This document shows, piece after piece, positions 16,201 through 22,974 of a DNA stretch of 29,185 nt. The translations under genes and the position numbers were made by a program. The stretch covers positions 1 to 29,185 of the forward strand of contig CAMLIT010000048.1 of the NCBI GenBank assembly GCA_946480295.1, in the 5' to 3' direction. The notes below the pieces were generated by a model. It saw only the letters and a list, made by a program, of their open reading frames with translations, ran no database searches and had not been told where the DNA came from. Source of the DNA: an uncultured Gemmatimonadota bacterium. GTDB lineage: Bacteria; Gemmatimonadota; Gemmatimonadetes; Gemmatimonadales; Gemmatimonadaceae. Position 1 is the first letter of the stretch. Every line of letters begins with the position of its first letter.

Positions 16201-19200
16201 GACCACGTGCCCCTGTGCGAGGGGTTCCAGCGCGTCGTGCAGCTCGGCGATTCGCGCGCCGACTGCACCCGACACAACAACCATCTCGACGAGGAGGACA
16301 TCGACCTCGACGGCTCGCTCAGCTTCCCGCGCCCAGAGGACGAGCGCGTGCTGCGCTTCGTCGTCGACCTGAGCGATCCGAAGCGGTACACGCGGGTGGG
16401 GGGGAGCACGTCGTGGACGGACTCCACCGGCACGCACCAGAAGGAGTGGGTGCTCGTGCGCGTCCCCTTCGCCGCGCCCGACGACTCGATCGGCAGCGTC
16501 CTCCTGCGCCGCGTGCGCGCGCTGCGGCTGACGGTCGTCTCCGGGCCGCAGGCCAGCGACGAGGACTTCACGCAGGTGGGGATCGACCAGCTCCGCCTCG
16601 TCGGCGCGCCCTGGCTCAAGCGCGGCCCCGGCGTGATCGCGGGGATCGCCGGCGACGCGCCCGACGGCGGCTACGTCATCACCTCCGTCATCGGCACCGC
16701 CGACTCGACGCGCGACGTCGCCTACCAGTCGCCCCCCGGGATCCGCGACCAGCTCGACACGAAGGCGGCGCAGTTCCAGGCGAGCCTGACGCAGATCAAC
16801 GAGCAGTCGCTGCGCATCCAGGCGGGGGACCTCGGGGTCTACGACCGCGCCGAGGCGTATTACCGCTTCCCGTCCACCCAGCAGAACTTCATGGCGTACC
16901 AGGAGCTGCGGATCTGGGCGCGCGGCCGGCGCAACGGGTGGGGGCAGGGCGGGGAGCTGCAGATGTTCGTGAAGGTCGGGCGCGACGAGAACAACTTCTA
17001 TCTCTACCGCACGCCGGTGAACGCCGGGCAGGGGCAGAACGCGTGGCTGCCGGAGATCCACATCCAGCTCTCGAAGTTCTACGACCTCCGCAAGCGCATC
17101 GAGCGGGCGTACCTCGCCGGGCGCGCCGATTCGCTCGCCTGCACCGGCGTGGACTCGGCGCTCATCGCCCGCTCGACGATCCCCGCCGGGAGCACCGTGC
17201 ATCGTTATGCGGCGTGCGACGGCGGGTACATGGTCTACACCCTCGAGCCGGGCGTCACGCCGCCCAACCTCGCCAACGTGCAGGAGATGAGCGTCGGCAT
17301 CGTGCGCGTCGCGCCGCCCGGCACCGGGCCCACGGCGACCCTCCCCGGCGACACCCTCGAGCTCTGGGTCGACGACATCCGCCTCTTCAAGGCGACGAAC
17401 GCGCCGGGCTACGCCGGCCAGGTCGCCGTGAACCTCGTCGCCGGCGACTTCGCCGACGTCCGCGCCAGCTTCGCCCACCGCGACGCCAACTTCCGGCAGT
17501 TCCAGGAGGCGCCGAGCTTCGTCGGCGAGCAGTCGCTCGACATCGCGTCGACCTTCCACCTCGAGAAGCTCCTCCCCGCGGCCGTCGGCTTCACCATGCC
17601 GCTCACCGTCACCAGGACGCGGTCGAACGACCAGCCCCTCTTCCTCTCCCAGACGGACATCCGCGGCGACGGGATCGCCGGCCTTCGCGCGCCGCGCAGC
17701 GACCTCACGACGTACACCCTCTCGGTGCGCCGCACCACGCCGCTCCGCCACTCCATCCTCGCCCCGCTCCTGAACAACCTCACGGCGACGTCGAGCTACG
17801 TCACGGGGAGCGTGCGCAACGAGTACCAGAGCGGGTGGACGAACCAGCTCCACGTCGCGCTCGACTACCTCCTCGCCGACAGCGCGCGCACGATCGCCAT
17901 CCCGACCTGGCTGGCCGGGGTGCTCGGCGGGAGCGCCGCGCCCCCCGCCGAGCCGGCGACGGGGCTCGCCGGCGCGCCGCGCCAGGCGCTCGTGCGGTGG
18001 AACCCGGCGCAGCTCCGCCTGACGAGCGAGATCACGCGCGGGAGCGACCACCACTACGCCTTCCTCAAGCCCGCCGCCGCCCTCGACGACCCGGGGACGT
18101 TGTCGTTAGGCCTGACCAACCTCTGGCGCAACGGGAGCACGCTCGAGCTGCGGCCGACGAGCGGCCTCTCCCTCCGCTGGGACCTCACCTCGCTGCGCGA
18201 CCTGCGGCAGTACGGGGACACCAACGCCGCGGCGCAGGCGGCGTCCGCCGAGCGAGGGCGCTTCCTCGGCGTCGGCGCGGGGCTCGAGCGCGAGCGGCTG
18301 ATGCAGACGTCGCTGTCGTTCACGCCGGTGGTCGCGAGCTGGCTGCGCCCGCGCTTCGACTACGCCACCACGTCCACCATGCTCAGGGACCCGAACAGCC
18401 GATACCTGGTGAGCAGCACCGGCGTGCAGGCCGTCGACAGCCTGCTCACCGCGGCGGACAGCCAGCGCACGCTCTCCGCTCCGGGGTCGAACTTCTCGAC
18501 CGACCTGTTCGTCCTGCCTCGCCGCCTCATGTCCACCCAGACGCTCGCCGCCGGCGCCACCCTCGATCTCGGCGGGCTGCTCACCAGCCACACGCGCGAC
18601 TCCACCCTCGCGCGTGCCTTCGCGCACGTCTTCGCGCCCGTGGACGTCTCGGTGAGCCGCAGCCTCCTCGGCGCCTTCGACGCCGCCCCCTTCGCGCCCC
18701 CCCTCGGCTTCCAGCTCGGCTTCGGCGGGCCGGAGGCGTTCCGCGTCGTGAACGGCGAGCCCGCCTCCGTGGCGGGGCTCACGACGACCATCGGCGCGAG
18801 CCACTCGCTCCTGCTCCCCTTCGGCACCGTGCTCCTGAACCGCTTCCGCCGCACGACGACGCGCAACTGGACGGCCCGGCTCGACGAGACCCAGGCGCGC
18901 GTGGACGGCGCGCAGACCGTCTTCCCCGACGTGCAGCTGCGCTGGAACTGGCGGCCGGCGGGGGTGCCGACGGTGATCAACTCCCTCGTGACGAGCGTCG
19001 GCTTCTCCAGCGCCGTCGCCTCGATGAGCCTTCCCGGCGACCTCCTCGGCGAGGCGCCCCCCGAGCTGCGCCGGTCGCACGTGCACAGCTATCCGCTCAG
19101 CGCGTCCGTCGCCTGGGCGTTCGGGGGGCTGAGCACCGCGGCCGGCTACACCCTCACCACGCGCGTCGATTCACTGCCGGGAAGCTTCAGCCATGGGCAG

Positions 19201-19539
19201 ACGGACGAGCTGAACGCCGACGTCGGCCGCGCCTTCACCATCCCGCACCGCTGGGGGCTGAACCTGCGGAGCCCCCTGCGCGCGCGCTTCGGGTGGCAGG
19301 AGTCGCACTCGCGCACCACCGTCATGGGCGGCGACGGCGGCGTGTCGAGCCGACTCGTGGACGCCGGCCGGCAGGCGATCAACCTCAACGCCGACACGGA
19401 CCTCAGCGACACCCTCCTCTTCACCCTGCAGGGGTCGCGCGTCGTGACCTTCGACAACGCCTACAACCGGCGGATCAACGAGCTGGTACTGAGTGCGGTG
19501 CTGCAGATCCAGTTCTTCGGGGGTGGGGCTGCGCACTGA
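13285..19539 (+). CDS. sprA: SprA-like giant outer-membrane protein (type IX secretion translocon family)
   Basis: About 2084 residues from the GTG at 13285, chosen because it opens a clean signal peptide (MRLSRVVGVLASLALPALVSA, cleavage before Gln22). GTG 13261 is an in-frame alternative. SprA is the very large beta-barrel through which the type IX system of Bacteroidetes passes cargo. SprA-like marks are the repeated beta-domain ERITVDGRPLVRDVDYHVDY followed by LGRVTFT, the YIESFEGQGGTPIGLTDY segment resembling the SprA IDDFEGS region, FHLEKLLPAAVGFTMPLTVT, and a beta-rich C-terminus ending in LQIQFF, like an outer-membrane barrel. The length is a little under the usual 2300-2500. Three long other-frame ORFs overlap it but are composition artefacts. 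Two of the window's four TTA codons are here, both in CGTTAGGC. An M28 lipoprotein gene follows after 200 bp. Confidence 0.8.
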   Translation: MRLSRVVGVLASLALPALVSAQGAGRDSTARRDTATPPAAGVLAVTVAPAALGLPVITPMSVVTVRMPAPPAVDTTRSPLLPGLGPDLSLKVNTRIEAKGERTINERCNASQVSNPLFACKGRLAPDFDLQFDIRSGGTVADRFHVNVDYDSQREFDASNVVSLWYQGDKGDHLQRVELGNVDFTAPPSRFITAAVPSGNYGVQAIGQFGPMRIRTIAAQQKGNVVQTRTFTVGHDRTLTGSTRDIEDYQVEARRFFFVVDPALFRDYPHIDLLDRAQMARLYASLPDTLRPTQVYVYRLQFGTQPQDPNGPRFRVRTDSSGGQPYDVLREGVDYYLDPSHLWLALVRPLNQNNERLVVAYRVRVNGRDTVWTTTGGTPDLRYTGRPQYANLVWDPRITPDDPEFRREIRSVYRIAGSDLQRETMQLRVVTGASGEEKPLAGGYQTYLQMFGLAQANNSARFDVENRLWPRPSDPVFNLGAGAGDPAGGDTRIFSDYFLFFPSLRPFAARDSGMVVPGNPVNDTIYTIPGEYLYSPQHPATVYRLRVSYQSSGSTEPGSLTLGAIQVRRGSERITVDGRPLVRDVDYHVDYDLGRVTFTRPDTLFLQERQVQVTYEENPLFASTPTSLFGFVSELPSAHGTLDFTAITQRQGTSFNRPQLGFESVSSLLAGVTGRYAWDAPFLSRLVGRLPGSAAWAGSTPLPSHVGFTAELATSHPQPTGPGQAYIESFEGQGGTPIGLTDYAWLASSIPAPGTSLGRLLPPVTFDSLHAATLAWQNNPAARSGGIVSFYMNDIDPLSDLAATGIAAPEEILWLTLYPLAVGGRYDPATRKYGWTVGPPHTPPGRRWRSIRTVLSPTGIDLTRSEYLQFWALVDTSAVARGKNPTLVFDFGDVSENTLAFAPETLTIARNAEGGIDSTFTGKQVVGYDTLNTERDPFSHAFDVGANDTGLPGDVSGSLVVVDRIHGTVTRTDHVPLCEGFQRVVQLGDSRADCTRHNNHLDEEDIDLDGSLSFPRPEDERVLRFVVDLSDPKRYTRVGGSTSWTDSTGTHQKEWVLVRVPFAAPDDSIGSVLLRRVRALRLTVVSGPQASDEDFTQVGIDQLRLVGAPWLKRGPGVIAGIAGDAPDGGYVITSVIGTADSTRDVAYQSPPGIRDQLDTKAAQFQASLTQINEQSLRIQAGDLGVYDRAEAYYRFPSTQQNFMAYQELRIWARGRRNGWGQGGELQMFVKVGRDENNFYLYRTPVNAGQGQNAWLPEIHIQLSKFYDLRKRIERAYLAGRADSLACTGVDSALIARSTIPAGSTVHRYAACDGGYMVYTLEPGVTPPNLANVQEMSVGIVRVAPPGTGPTATLPGDTLELWVDDIRLFKATNAPGYAGQVAVNLVAGDFADVRASFAHRDANFRQFQEAPSFVGEQSLDIASTFHLEKLLPAAVGFTMPLTVTRTRSNDQPLFLSQTDIRGDGIAGLRAPRSDLTTYTLSVRRTTPLRHSILAPLLNNLTATSSYVTGSVRNEYQSGWTNQLHVALDYLLADSARTIAIPTWLAGVLGGSAAPPAEPATGLAGAPRQALVRWNPAQLRLTSEITRGSDHHYAFLKPAAALDDPGTLSLGLTNLWRNGSTLELRPTSGLSLRWDLTSLRDLRQYGDTNAAAQAASAERGRFLGVGAGLERERLMQTSLSFTPVVASWLRPRFDYATTSTMLRDPNSRYLVSSTGVQAVDSLLTAADSQRTLSAPGSNFSTDLFVLPRRLMSTQTLAAGATLDLGGLLTSHTRDSTLARAFAHVFAPVDVSVSRSLLGAFDAAPFAPPLGFQLGFGGPEAFRVVNGEPASVAGLTTTIGASHSLLLPFGTVLLNRFRRTTTRNWTARLDETQARVDGAQTVFPDVQLRWNWRPAGVPTVINSLVTSVGFSSAVASMSLPGDLLGEAPPELRRSHVHSYPLSASVAWAFGGLSTAAGYTLTTRVDSLPGSFSHGQTDELNADVGRAFTIPHRWGLNLRSPLRARFGWQESHSRTTVMGGDGGVSSRLVDAGRQAINLNADTDLSDTLLFTLQGSRVVTFDNAYNRRINELVLSAVLQIQFFGGGAAH

Positions 19540-19598
19540 CGAGTTTCGATCCTCACCAAGTATCTTGAGTGCCGCCGAACGCTTGCCGCTTGCCCTGT

Positions 19599-19718
19599 CC
19601 GCTCTCCGCTCTCCGCTATTCCGCCCTCCGCCGGCCGCTCGGGATGCTTCCTGAGCGTGCCGAACATTGCGTCGAGCGGAAGGCGGAAGCGGAAGGCGGA
19701 AAGCGGAAAGCGGAAAGC
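19599..19718. repeat. Foldback of CCGCTCT / GCGGAAA heptamers between the sprA-like and M28 genes
   Basis: This fills most of the 200-bp gap 19540-19739. Left arm of CCGCTCT/CCGCCCT units at about 19599-19633, right arm of GGCGGAA and GCGGAAA units at about 19675-19718. Between them lies a small hairpin: GCTCGGGA, TGCT, TCCTGAGC at about 19636-19655, with one G-T pair. No terminator T-run was seen. The right arm ends 21 nt before the M28 start codon, so it would sit in that gene's leader. Confidence 0.7.
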
Positions 19719-19739
19719 GTCTCTACCTCCTACTCCACC

Positions 19740-20690
19740 ATGCGCTACCGTCCCCTCCTGCTCCTCCTCCTCCTCCTCGCCACCGCCTGCGAGCGCGCGA
19801 AAACCGACTTCGACGGCAAGACCGCCCTCCGGTACGTGAAGACGCAGCTCGACTTCGGCCCGCGCGTCCCCGGCACCGCGCCGCACGAGAAGGAGGCCGC
19901 CTGGCTCGTCGCGCAGATGAAGCAGCGCGCCGACACGGTGATCGAGCAGAGCTGGACGCACGTCACCGCGCAGGGGCAGCAGCTCCCGATGCACAACGTC
20001 CTCGCGCGCTTCCGCCCCGACTTCCCGCAGCGCGTGCTCTACGTGACCCACTGGGACACGCGGCCGACGTCGGACCAGGACGTCAACCTCGGCAAGCGCA
20101 AGCTGCCGATCGCCGGCGCGAACGACGGCGCGAGCGGGCCGGCGCTCTTCCTCGCGTTAGGCGACGTGCTGAGGAAGACCCCGCCCGACGTCGGCGTCGA
20201 CCTCCTGTTCGTCGACGGCGAGGACTGGGGGAGCTTCGACACCTACAGCGACACCGCCTCCAACCCCGACGTCCTCATCGGCTCGACCTACTTCGCCACC
20301 CACCTCCCGTCGCCCGACTACAAGCCGATGTTCGGCGTGCTGTGGGACATGATCGGGGACAAGGATCTCCAGATCTACCAGGAGCAGAACTCGGTGAACG
20401 CCGCGCCGGAGGTCGTCTCCCGCGTCTGGCAGACCGCGGCGGACCTCGGCTACCAGAAGTACTTCATCCCCCAGGTGAAGTTCTCGTTCATCGACGACCA
20501 CGTCCCGCTCCTCAAGCACGGGCTGCGGGTCATCGACGTGATCGACGGCGACTACTGCGCGCACGGCGTGGACTGCGACCCGAACGGGCCGGAGAACTAC
20601 CATCACACCCAGCAGGACACCTTCGACAAGGTGAGCGCGCACAGCTTGCAGGTGGTGGGGGACGTGGCGACGGCGTTGGTGACGCGGTGA
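19740..20690 (+). CDS. M28-family lipoprotein, glutaminyl-peptide cyclotransferase-like
   Basis: A 316-residue exported zinc metalloenzyme-fold protein. From ATG 19740 the signal peptide is MRYRPLLLLLLLLATAC with lipobox ATAC, so it is probably membrane anchored. Metal-site residues of the M28/glutaminyl cyclase fold are visible: His104 and Asp106 in THWDTRP, Asp129 in GANDGASG, Glu161-Asp162 in VDGEDWG, and His289 in YHHTQQDT near the end. The DGED form, WDMIGD and the late HxxxDT motif suit the glutaminyl cyclase branch, which converts N-terminal Gln to pyroglutamate; an aminopeptidase role remains possible. It follows the sprA-like gene, whose predicted mature N-terminus is Gln. One TTA codon lies in a CGTTAGGC word at 20155. 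Confidence 0.75.
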   Translation: MRYRPLLLLLLLLATACERAKTDFDGKTALRYVKTQLDFGPRVPGTAPHEKEAAWLVAQMKQRADTVIEQSWTHVTAQGQQLPMHNVLARFRPDFPQRVLYVTHWDTRPTSDQDVNLGKRKLPIAGANDGASGPALFLALGDVLRKTPPDVGVDLLFVDGEDWGSFDTYSDTASNPDVLIGSTYFATHLPSPDYKPMFGVLWDMIGDKDLQIYQEQNSVNAAPEVVSRVWQTAADLGYQKYFIPQVKFSFIDDHVPLLKHGLRVIDVIDGDYCAHGVDCDPNGPENYHHTQQDTFDKVSAHSLQVVGDVATALVTR

Positions 20691-20756
20691 GCGCGGGAGG
20701 CGGGAGGCGGGAGGTGGGAGGCGTGGGGACGCGGGACGAGGGCATCCCGGGCTTCG

Positions 20757-20990
20757 TCGCGACGTGCGTGGGGATCCGTGGTCGGGAGGGATCACACGAC
20801 GGGAGGCGCGGATGATCACGGATGGCGCGGATCGGCGCGGATCGCTCCTCGTGGCGGGACGGCTCCCCTCGCCACGGCCGGCCCGGGGAGCGGCGCCCTC
20901 ACCGCACCGCCCATTCGCGCGATTCGCACGATCTCCGTTCGATTCGCGTCGGCTCTCTTGAAGGGGGCCGGGTAGAGGGGTCAGCGGCAG
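20757..20990. repeat. CGGAT-word foldback element, copy A
   Basis: This copy shares 42 identical bases (20807-20848) with 25909-25950 and aligns with that element over roughly 230 bp. Left part: GCGGATGATCACGGATGGCG-type words. Right part: ATTCGCG words (CCATTCGCGCGATTCGC). The two arms can pair in RNA if G-U pairs are allowed. The tail CGATTCGCGTCGGCTCT is also shared with copy B. Confidence 0.75.
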
Positions 20991-21004
20991 CGCGAGGAGG
21001 CCGG

Positions 21005-21245
21005 TCGCGCCGTGCGTCGGGGGTCCGTGGTCGGGCGGGCATCACGTCCAGGGAAACACGGATGCCACGGATGAACCGCACGGATGCACGCGGAGCGCTC
21101 CGTGTGGCGCGACGGCGCGCCGGAGCCAGATCCCATTCGCTCCGCTCAAGGCATGCCTTCGCTTTGCTCAGGATGACAACACGAGTCCCGTCACCCGGCG
21201 CCCATCCGTCGCATCCGTGACCTCCGCGGCATCCGTGTCCAGACG
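21005..21245. repeat. CGGAT-word foldback element, copy A'
   Basis: It starts with the same head as copies A and B (CGCGCCGTGCGT, then TCCGTGGTCGGG and CATCAC). Left arm at about 21055-21093 has ACACGGATGCCACGGATG. Right arm at about 21205-21240 has CATCCGTCGCATCCGTG and GGCATCCGTGTC, matching the left arm's reverse complement with few mismatches. The loop holds a different repeat at about 21130-21180. Confidence 0.65.
21130..21180. repeat. CGCTCCGCTCAAGG / CTTTGCTCAGGATGAC intergenic repeat
   Basis: Two related, imperfect words, ATTCGCTCCGCTCAAGG and CTTCGCTTTGCTCAGGATGA, flank a perfect 12-bp palindrome AAGGCATGCCTT at 21148-21159. Words of this kind (CTTCGCT...CTCAGGATGACA) are, from memory, common intergenic repeats in many soil-bacterial genomes. 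It lies in the loop of the surrounding element. Confidence 0.55.
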
Positions 21246-21316
21246 GCGTCGATGCCCGATTGGTCGCGGACCCAGCGCACGGCGGCCCCGCCTCCCGCCT
21301 CCCGCCCCCCTCCCGC

Positions 21317-22090
21317 TCACCGCACCCCGAGCACCTCCCCGAACCACACCACCCCCCGCCGATCCCCCGTCTGCCCCAGCCAGAACATCGCGCTCCGCCG
21401 CACCGACGGACGGCTCGCCGACTTCGCGATCTCCAGCAGCCGCGGCACCGCCACCTCCCGCGGCTGCTGCGACAGCGCGAACACCGCCTGGCGGCGAACC
21501 GCGTCGGCGTCGTCGTCCTCGTCCTCGGCCGCGCCGATCCCGAGCTTCGCCTCGGCGCCGCGCGAGAGCCAGAAGGCCGCGTCGCGCTGGACCTCCTTCG
21601 ACCGCGACTCGTCCTCCGCCAGCCGCACGAGGAAGGGCCACGGGGTGGTGCTGTCGGCGAGGACGATCGGGAGCAGCGCGTCGCGCGCGGCGCGGCCGTC
21701 GCCTCGTTCGGCGAGGCCGTCGAGGTAGGCCACCGCGTCGACCGTGGAGAGCGCGAGCCGCGGCACGCCGGTCGACGCCGGCGCGAGCGGGCCGACGTAG
21801 GTGCGCAGGCGCGTGACCTCGCCGCCCTGCACCGTCGCCAGCACGCGCACGGGTCCACGCTCGCAGTCCCCGCGCCGGCCGGCGTCCGTCCCGTATCCCT
21901 CGCTCCAGCTCCGGCCGCCGAAACCGTCCTCGATGTAGCGGCGCCCGTCGCCGCACGCGTCGGGGCGCGCGGCGAAGGTCAGCTCGATGCGCCCGTCGCC
22001 CACCGCGGCGACGCGCTGCGCCACCGTCTGCGCGGCCGCGCTGCCTGACGAGAGGCAGGCCGCGGCCGCGGCGAGCAGATACCGTCTCAT
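21317..22090 (-). CDS. Exported HEAT-repeat protein (third paralogue)
   Basis: A 257-residue protein starting at ATG 22088-22090, which overlaps the previous stop as ATGA. Signal peptide MRRYLLAAAAACLSSGSAAA with likely cleavage before Gln21; Cys12 is too early for a normal lipobox. The N-terminal domain (about 21-110) carries RVAAVGDGRIELTFAARPDACGDG and a second Cys in RRGDCERG, a cysteine-paired beta-domain shared with the second paralogue. HEAT-type helices follow: DAAFWLSRGAEAKLG, RRQAVFALSQQP and, just before the stop, RRSAMFWLGQTGDRRGVVWF. Such proteins are protein-binding scaffolds; partners unknown. It is the last gene of the sigma-HEAT operon and the most degenerate in repeat number. 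Confidence 0.75.
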   Translation of the reverse strand: MRRYLLAAAAACLSSGSAAAQTVAQRVAAVGDGRIELTFAARPDACGDGRRYIEDGFGGRSWSEGYGTDAGRRGDCERGPVRVLATVQGGEVTRLRTYVGPLAPASTGVPRLALSTVDAVAYLDGLAERGDGRAARDALLPIVLADSTTPWPFLVRLAEDESRSKEVQRDAAFWLSRGAEAKLGIGAAEDEDDDADAVRRQAVFALSQQPREVAVPRLLEIAKSASRPSVRRSAMFWLGQTGDRRGVVWFGEVLGVR

Positions 22091-22974
22091 CGCGTCACCA
22101 TCTCCTCGAGGAAGTGCACCGCGCGCGGATCGCGGCTCTGCCCGATCCAGAAGAGCGCCTGGCGGCGGACCTCGCGGTCCGGGTCCTGGCGCGCGATGCG
22201 CATCAGCGCGTCGAGCGCCGCCGCGTCGTGCCGCTGCGAGAGCACGAAGGTGAAGTGGCGCTTCAGCTCGAGGTCGCGCAGGCGGTCGTACGTGCCCACC
22301 AGGCGCGCCGTCGGCACGTCCCCCTGCCCCGCCCAGAAGAGCGCCTGCTTCCGCACGTGCATCGACTGCGTGGAGTCCTGCACCACGCCGAGCATCCAGT
22401 CCTGCGCCCGCGCGTCGTCGGCGCGCGAGACGGCGAGGAAGATCCGCTCCTTCAGCGCGTCGTCCACCCCCGGGAAGAGCCGCTGCAGGAAGGCGACGTC
22501 GTTCGGGTCGATGTCGTCGCCGGCGAGGGCGATGATCGCGTCGCCGCGCAGGTGCTCGGCGAGCGACGCGTCGCCGACGATCGCGCGCAGCTGCGGGTGC
22601 ACGTCGACGCTGTCGACCATCGCCGCGCCGAAGAGCGCGTCCGTGGCGCTGCGGCCGGAGAGCGCGCGGGCCTGCGCGAGCAGGAAGCTCGCGGCGTCGC
22701 GCGCCGCCACGCGGCCGAGGTCCGTCGTCGCGGCCGTGCTGTCGGACCAGCGCTCCGAGTGGAGCCGCAGGCTCTCGGTGGCGCCCGCGTGCCGCGTGAT
22801 GACGACGCGGCCGCACCAGGTGTGCACGCGCGAGCCCTCGCAGGCGTCCGGCCGCACCGGGTAGGTGAACTGCACCGTGCCGTCGCGCACCGAGGCGACG
22901 CGCGCGTCGAGCGTCTGGCCGTGCGCCGGGGCCGCGACGAGCGCGGCCGCGGCGACGAGGAGGACGGGTCTCAT
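22087..22974 (-). CDS. Exported HEAT-repeat protein (second paralogue)
   Basis: A 295-residue protein with ATG 22972-22974 overlapping the stop of the first HEAT gene (ATGA). Signal peptide MRPVLLVAAAALVAAPAHG, likely cut before Gln20. The N-terminal domain repeats the pattern of the third paralogue: RVASVRDGTVQFTYPVRPDACEG with a further Cys in HTWCGRVV. The C-terminal half is HEAT-like: AIIALAGDDIDPNDVAFLQ, VRKQALFWAGQGDVPTARL, HFTFVLSQRHDAAALDALM and RRQALFWIGQSRDPRAVHFL, about 35 residues per repeat, with ALFW(A/I)GQ as the recurring word. It lacks the TPR-like front of the first paralogue. Confidence 0.75.
   Translation of the reverse strand: MRPVLLVAAAALVAAPAHGQTLDARVASVRDGTVQFTYPVRPDACEGSRVHTWCGRVVITRHAGATESLRLHSERWSDSTAATTDLGRVAARDAASFLLAQARALSGRSATDALFGAAMVDSVDVHPQLRAIVGDASLAEHLRGDAIIALAGDDIDPNDVAFLQRLFPGVDDALKERIFLAVSRADDARAQDWMLGVVQDSTQSMHVRKQALFWAGQGDVPTARLVGTYDRLRDLELKRHFTFVLSQRHDAAALDALMRIARQDPDREVRRQALFWIGQSRDPRAVHFLEEMVTR

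Larger units (their letters stand above)
20693..21316. repeat. Convergent gap framed by opposed GGGAGGC / CCTCCCG arrays
   Basis: This 626-bp space between the M28 gene and the third HEAT gene shows no coding frame with recognisable protein. The left arm (20693-20723) is GGGAGGC heptamers, followed by a short GGGACGC pair. The right arm (21289-21316) is CCTCCCG heptamers ending exactly at the stop codon of the minus-strand HEAT gene. Between the arms lie two CGGAT-word elements and a CAGGATGAC-type repeat, listed separately. Confidence 0.75.

Noticed and set aside
15553..18054. Long minus-strand open frame inside the sprA-like gene
   Set aside because: Composition (Arg, Val, Asp, Gly) and lack of any motif mark it as an antisense shadow.
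13605..19568. A 1987-codon open frame on the plus strand overlapping the sprA-like gene in another frame
   Set aside because: The translation is Arg/Pro/Ala-rich with no domains, as expected for the shadow frame of a GC-rich gene. The overlapping frame has a signal peptide and SprA-like motifs.
20693..21316. Small genes in the repeat-filled gap, such as the 132-codon frame at 20822-21220
   Set aside because: The frame consists almost entirely of repeat words, and its translation shows no domain or plausible start signal.
21317..22816. A single 499-residue protein spanning the second and third HEAT genes
   Set aside because: The upstream part is a shadow frame of the second HEAT gene. The third gene has its own signal peptide at ATG 22090, with the ATGA overlap.
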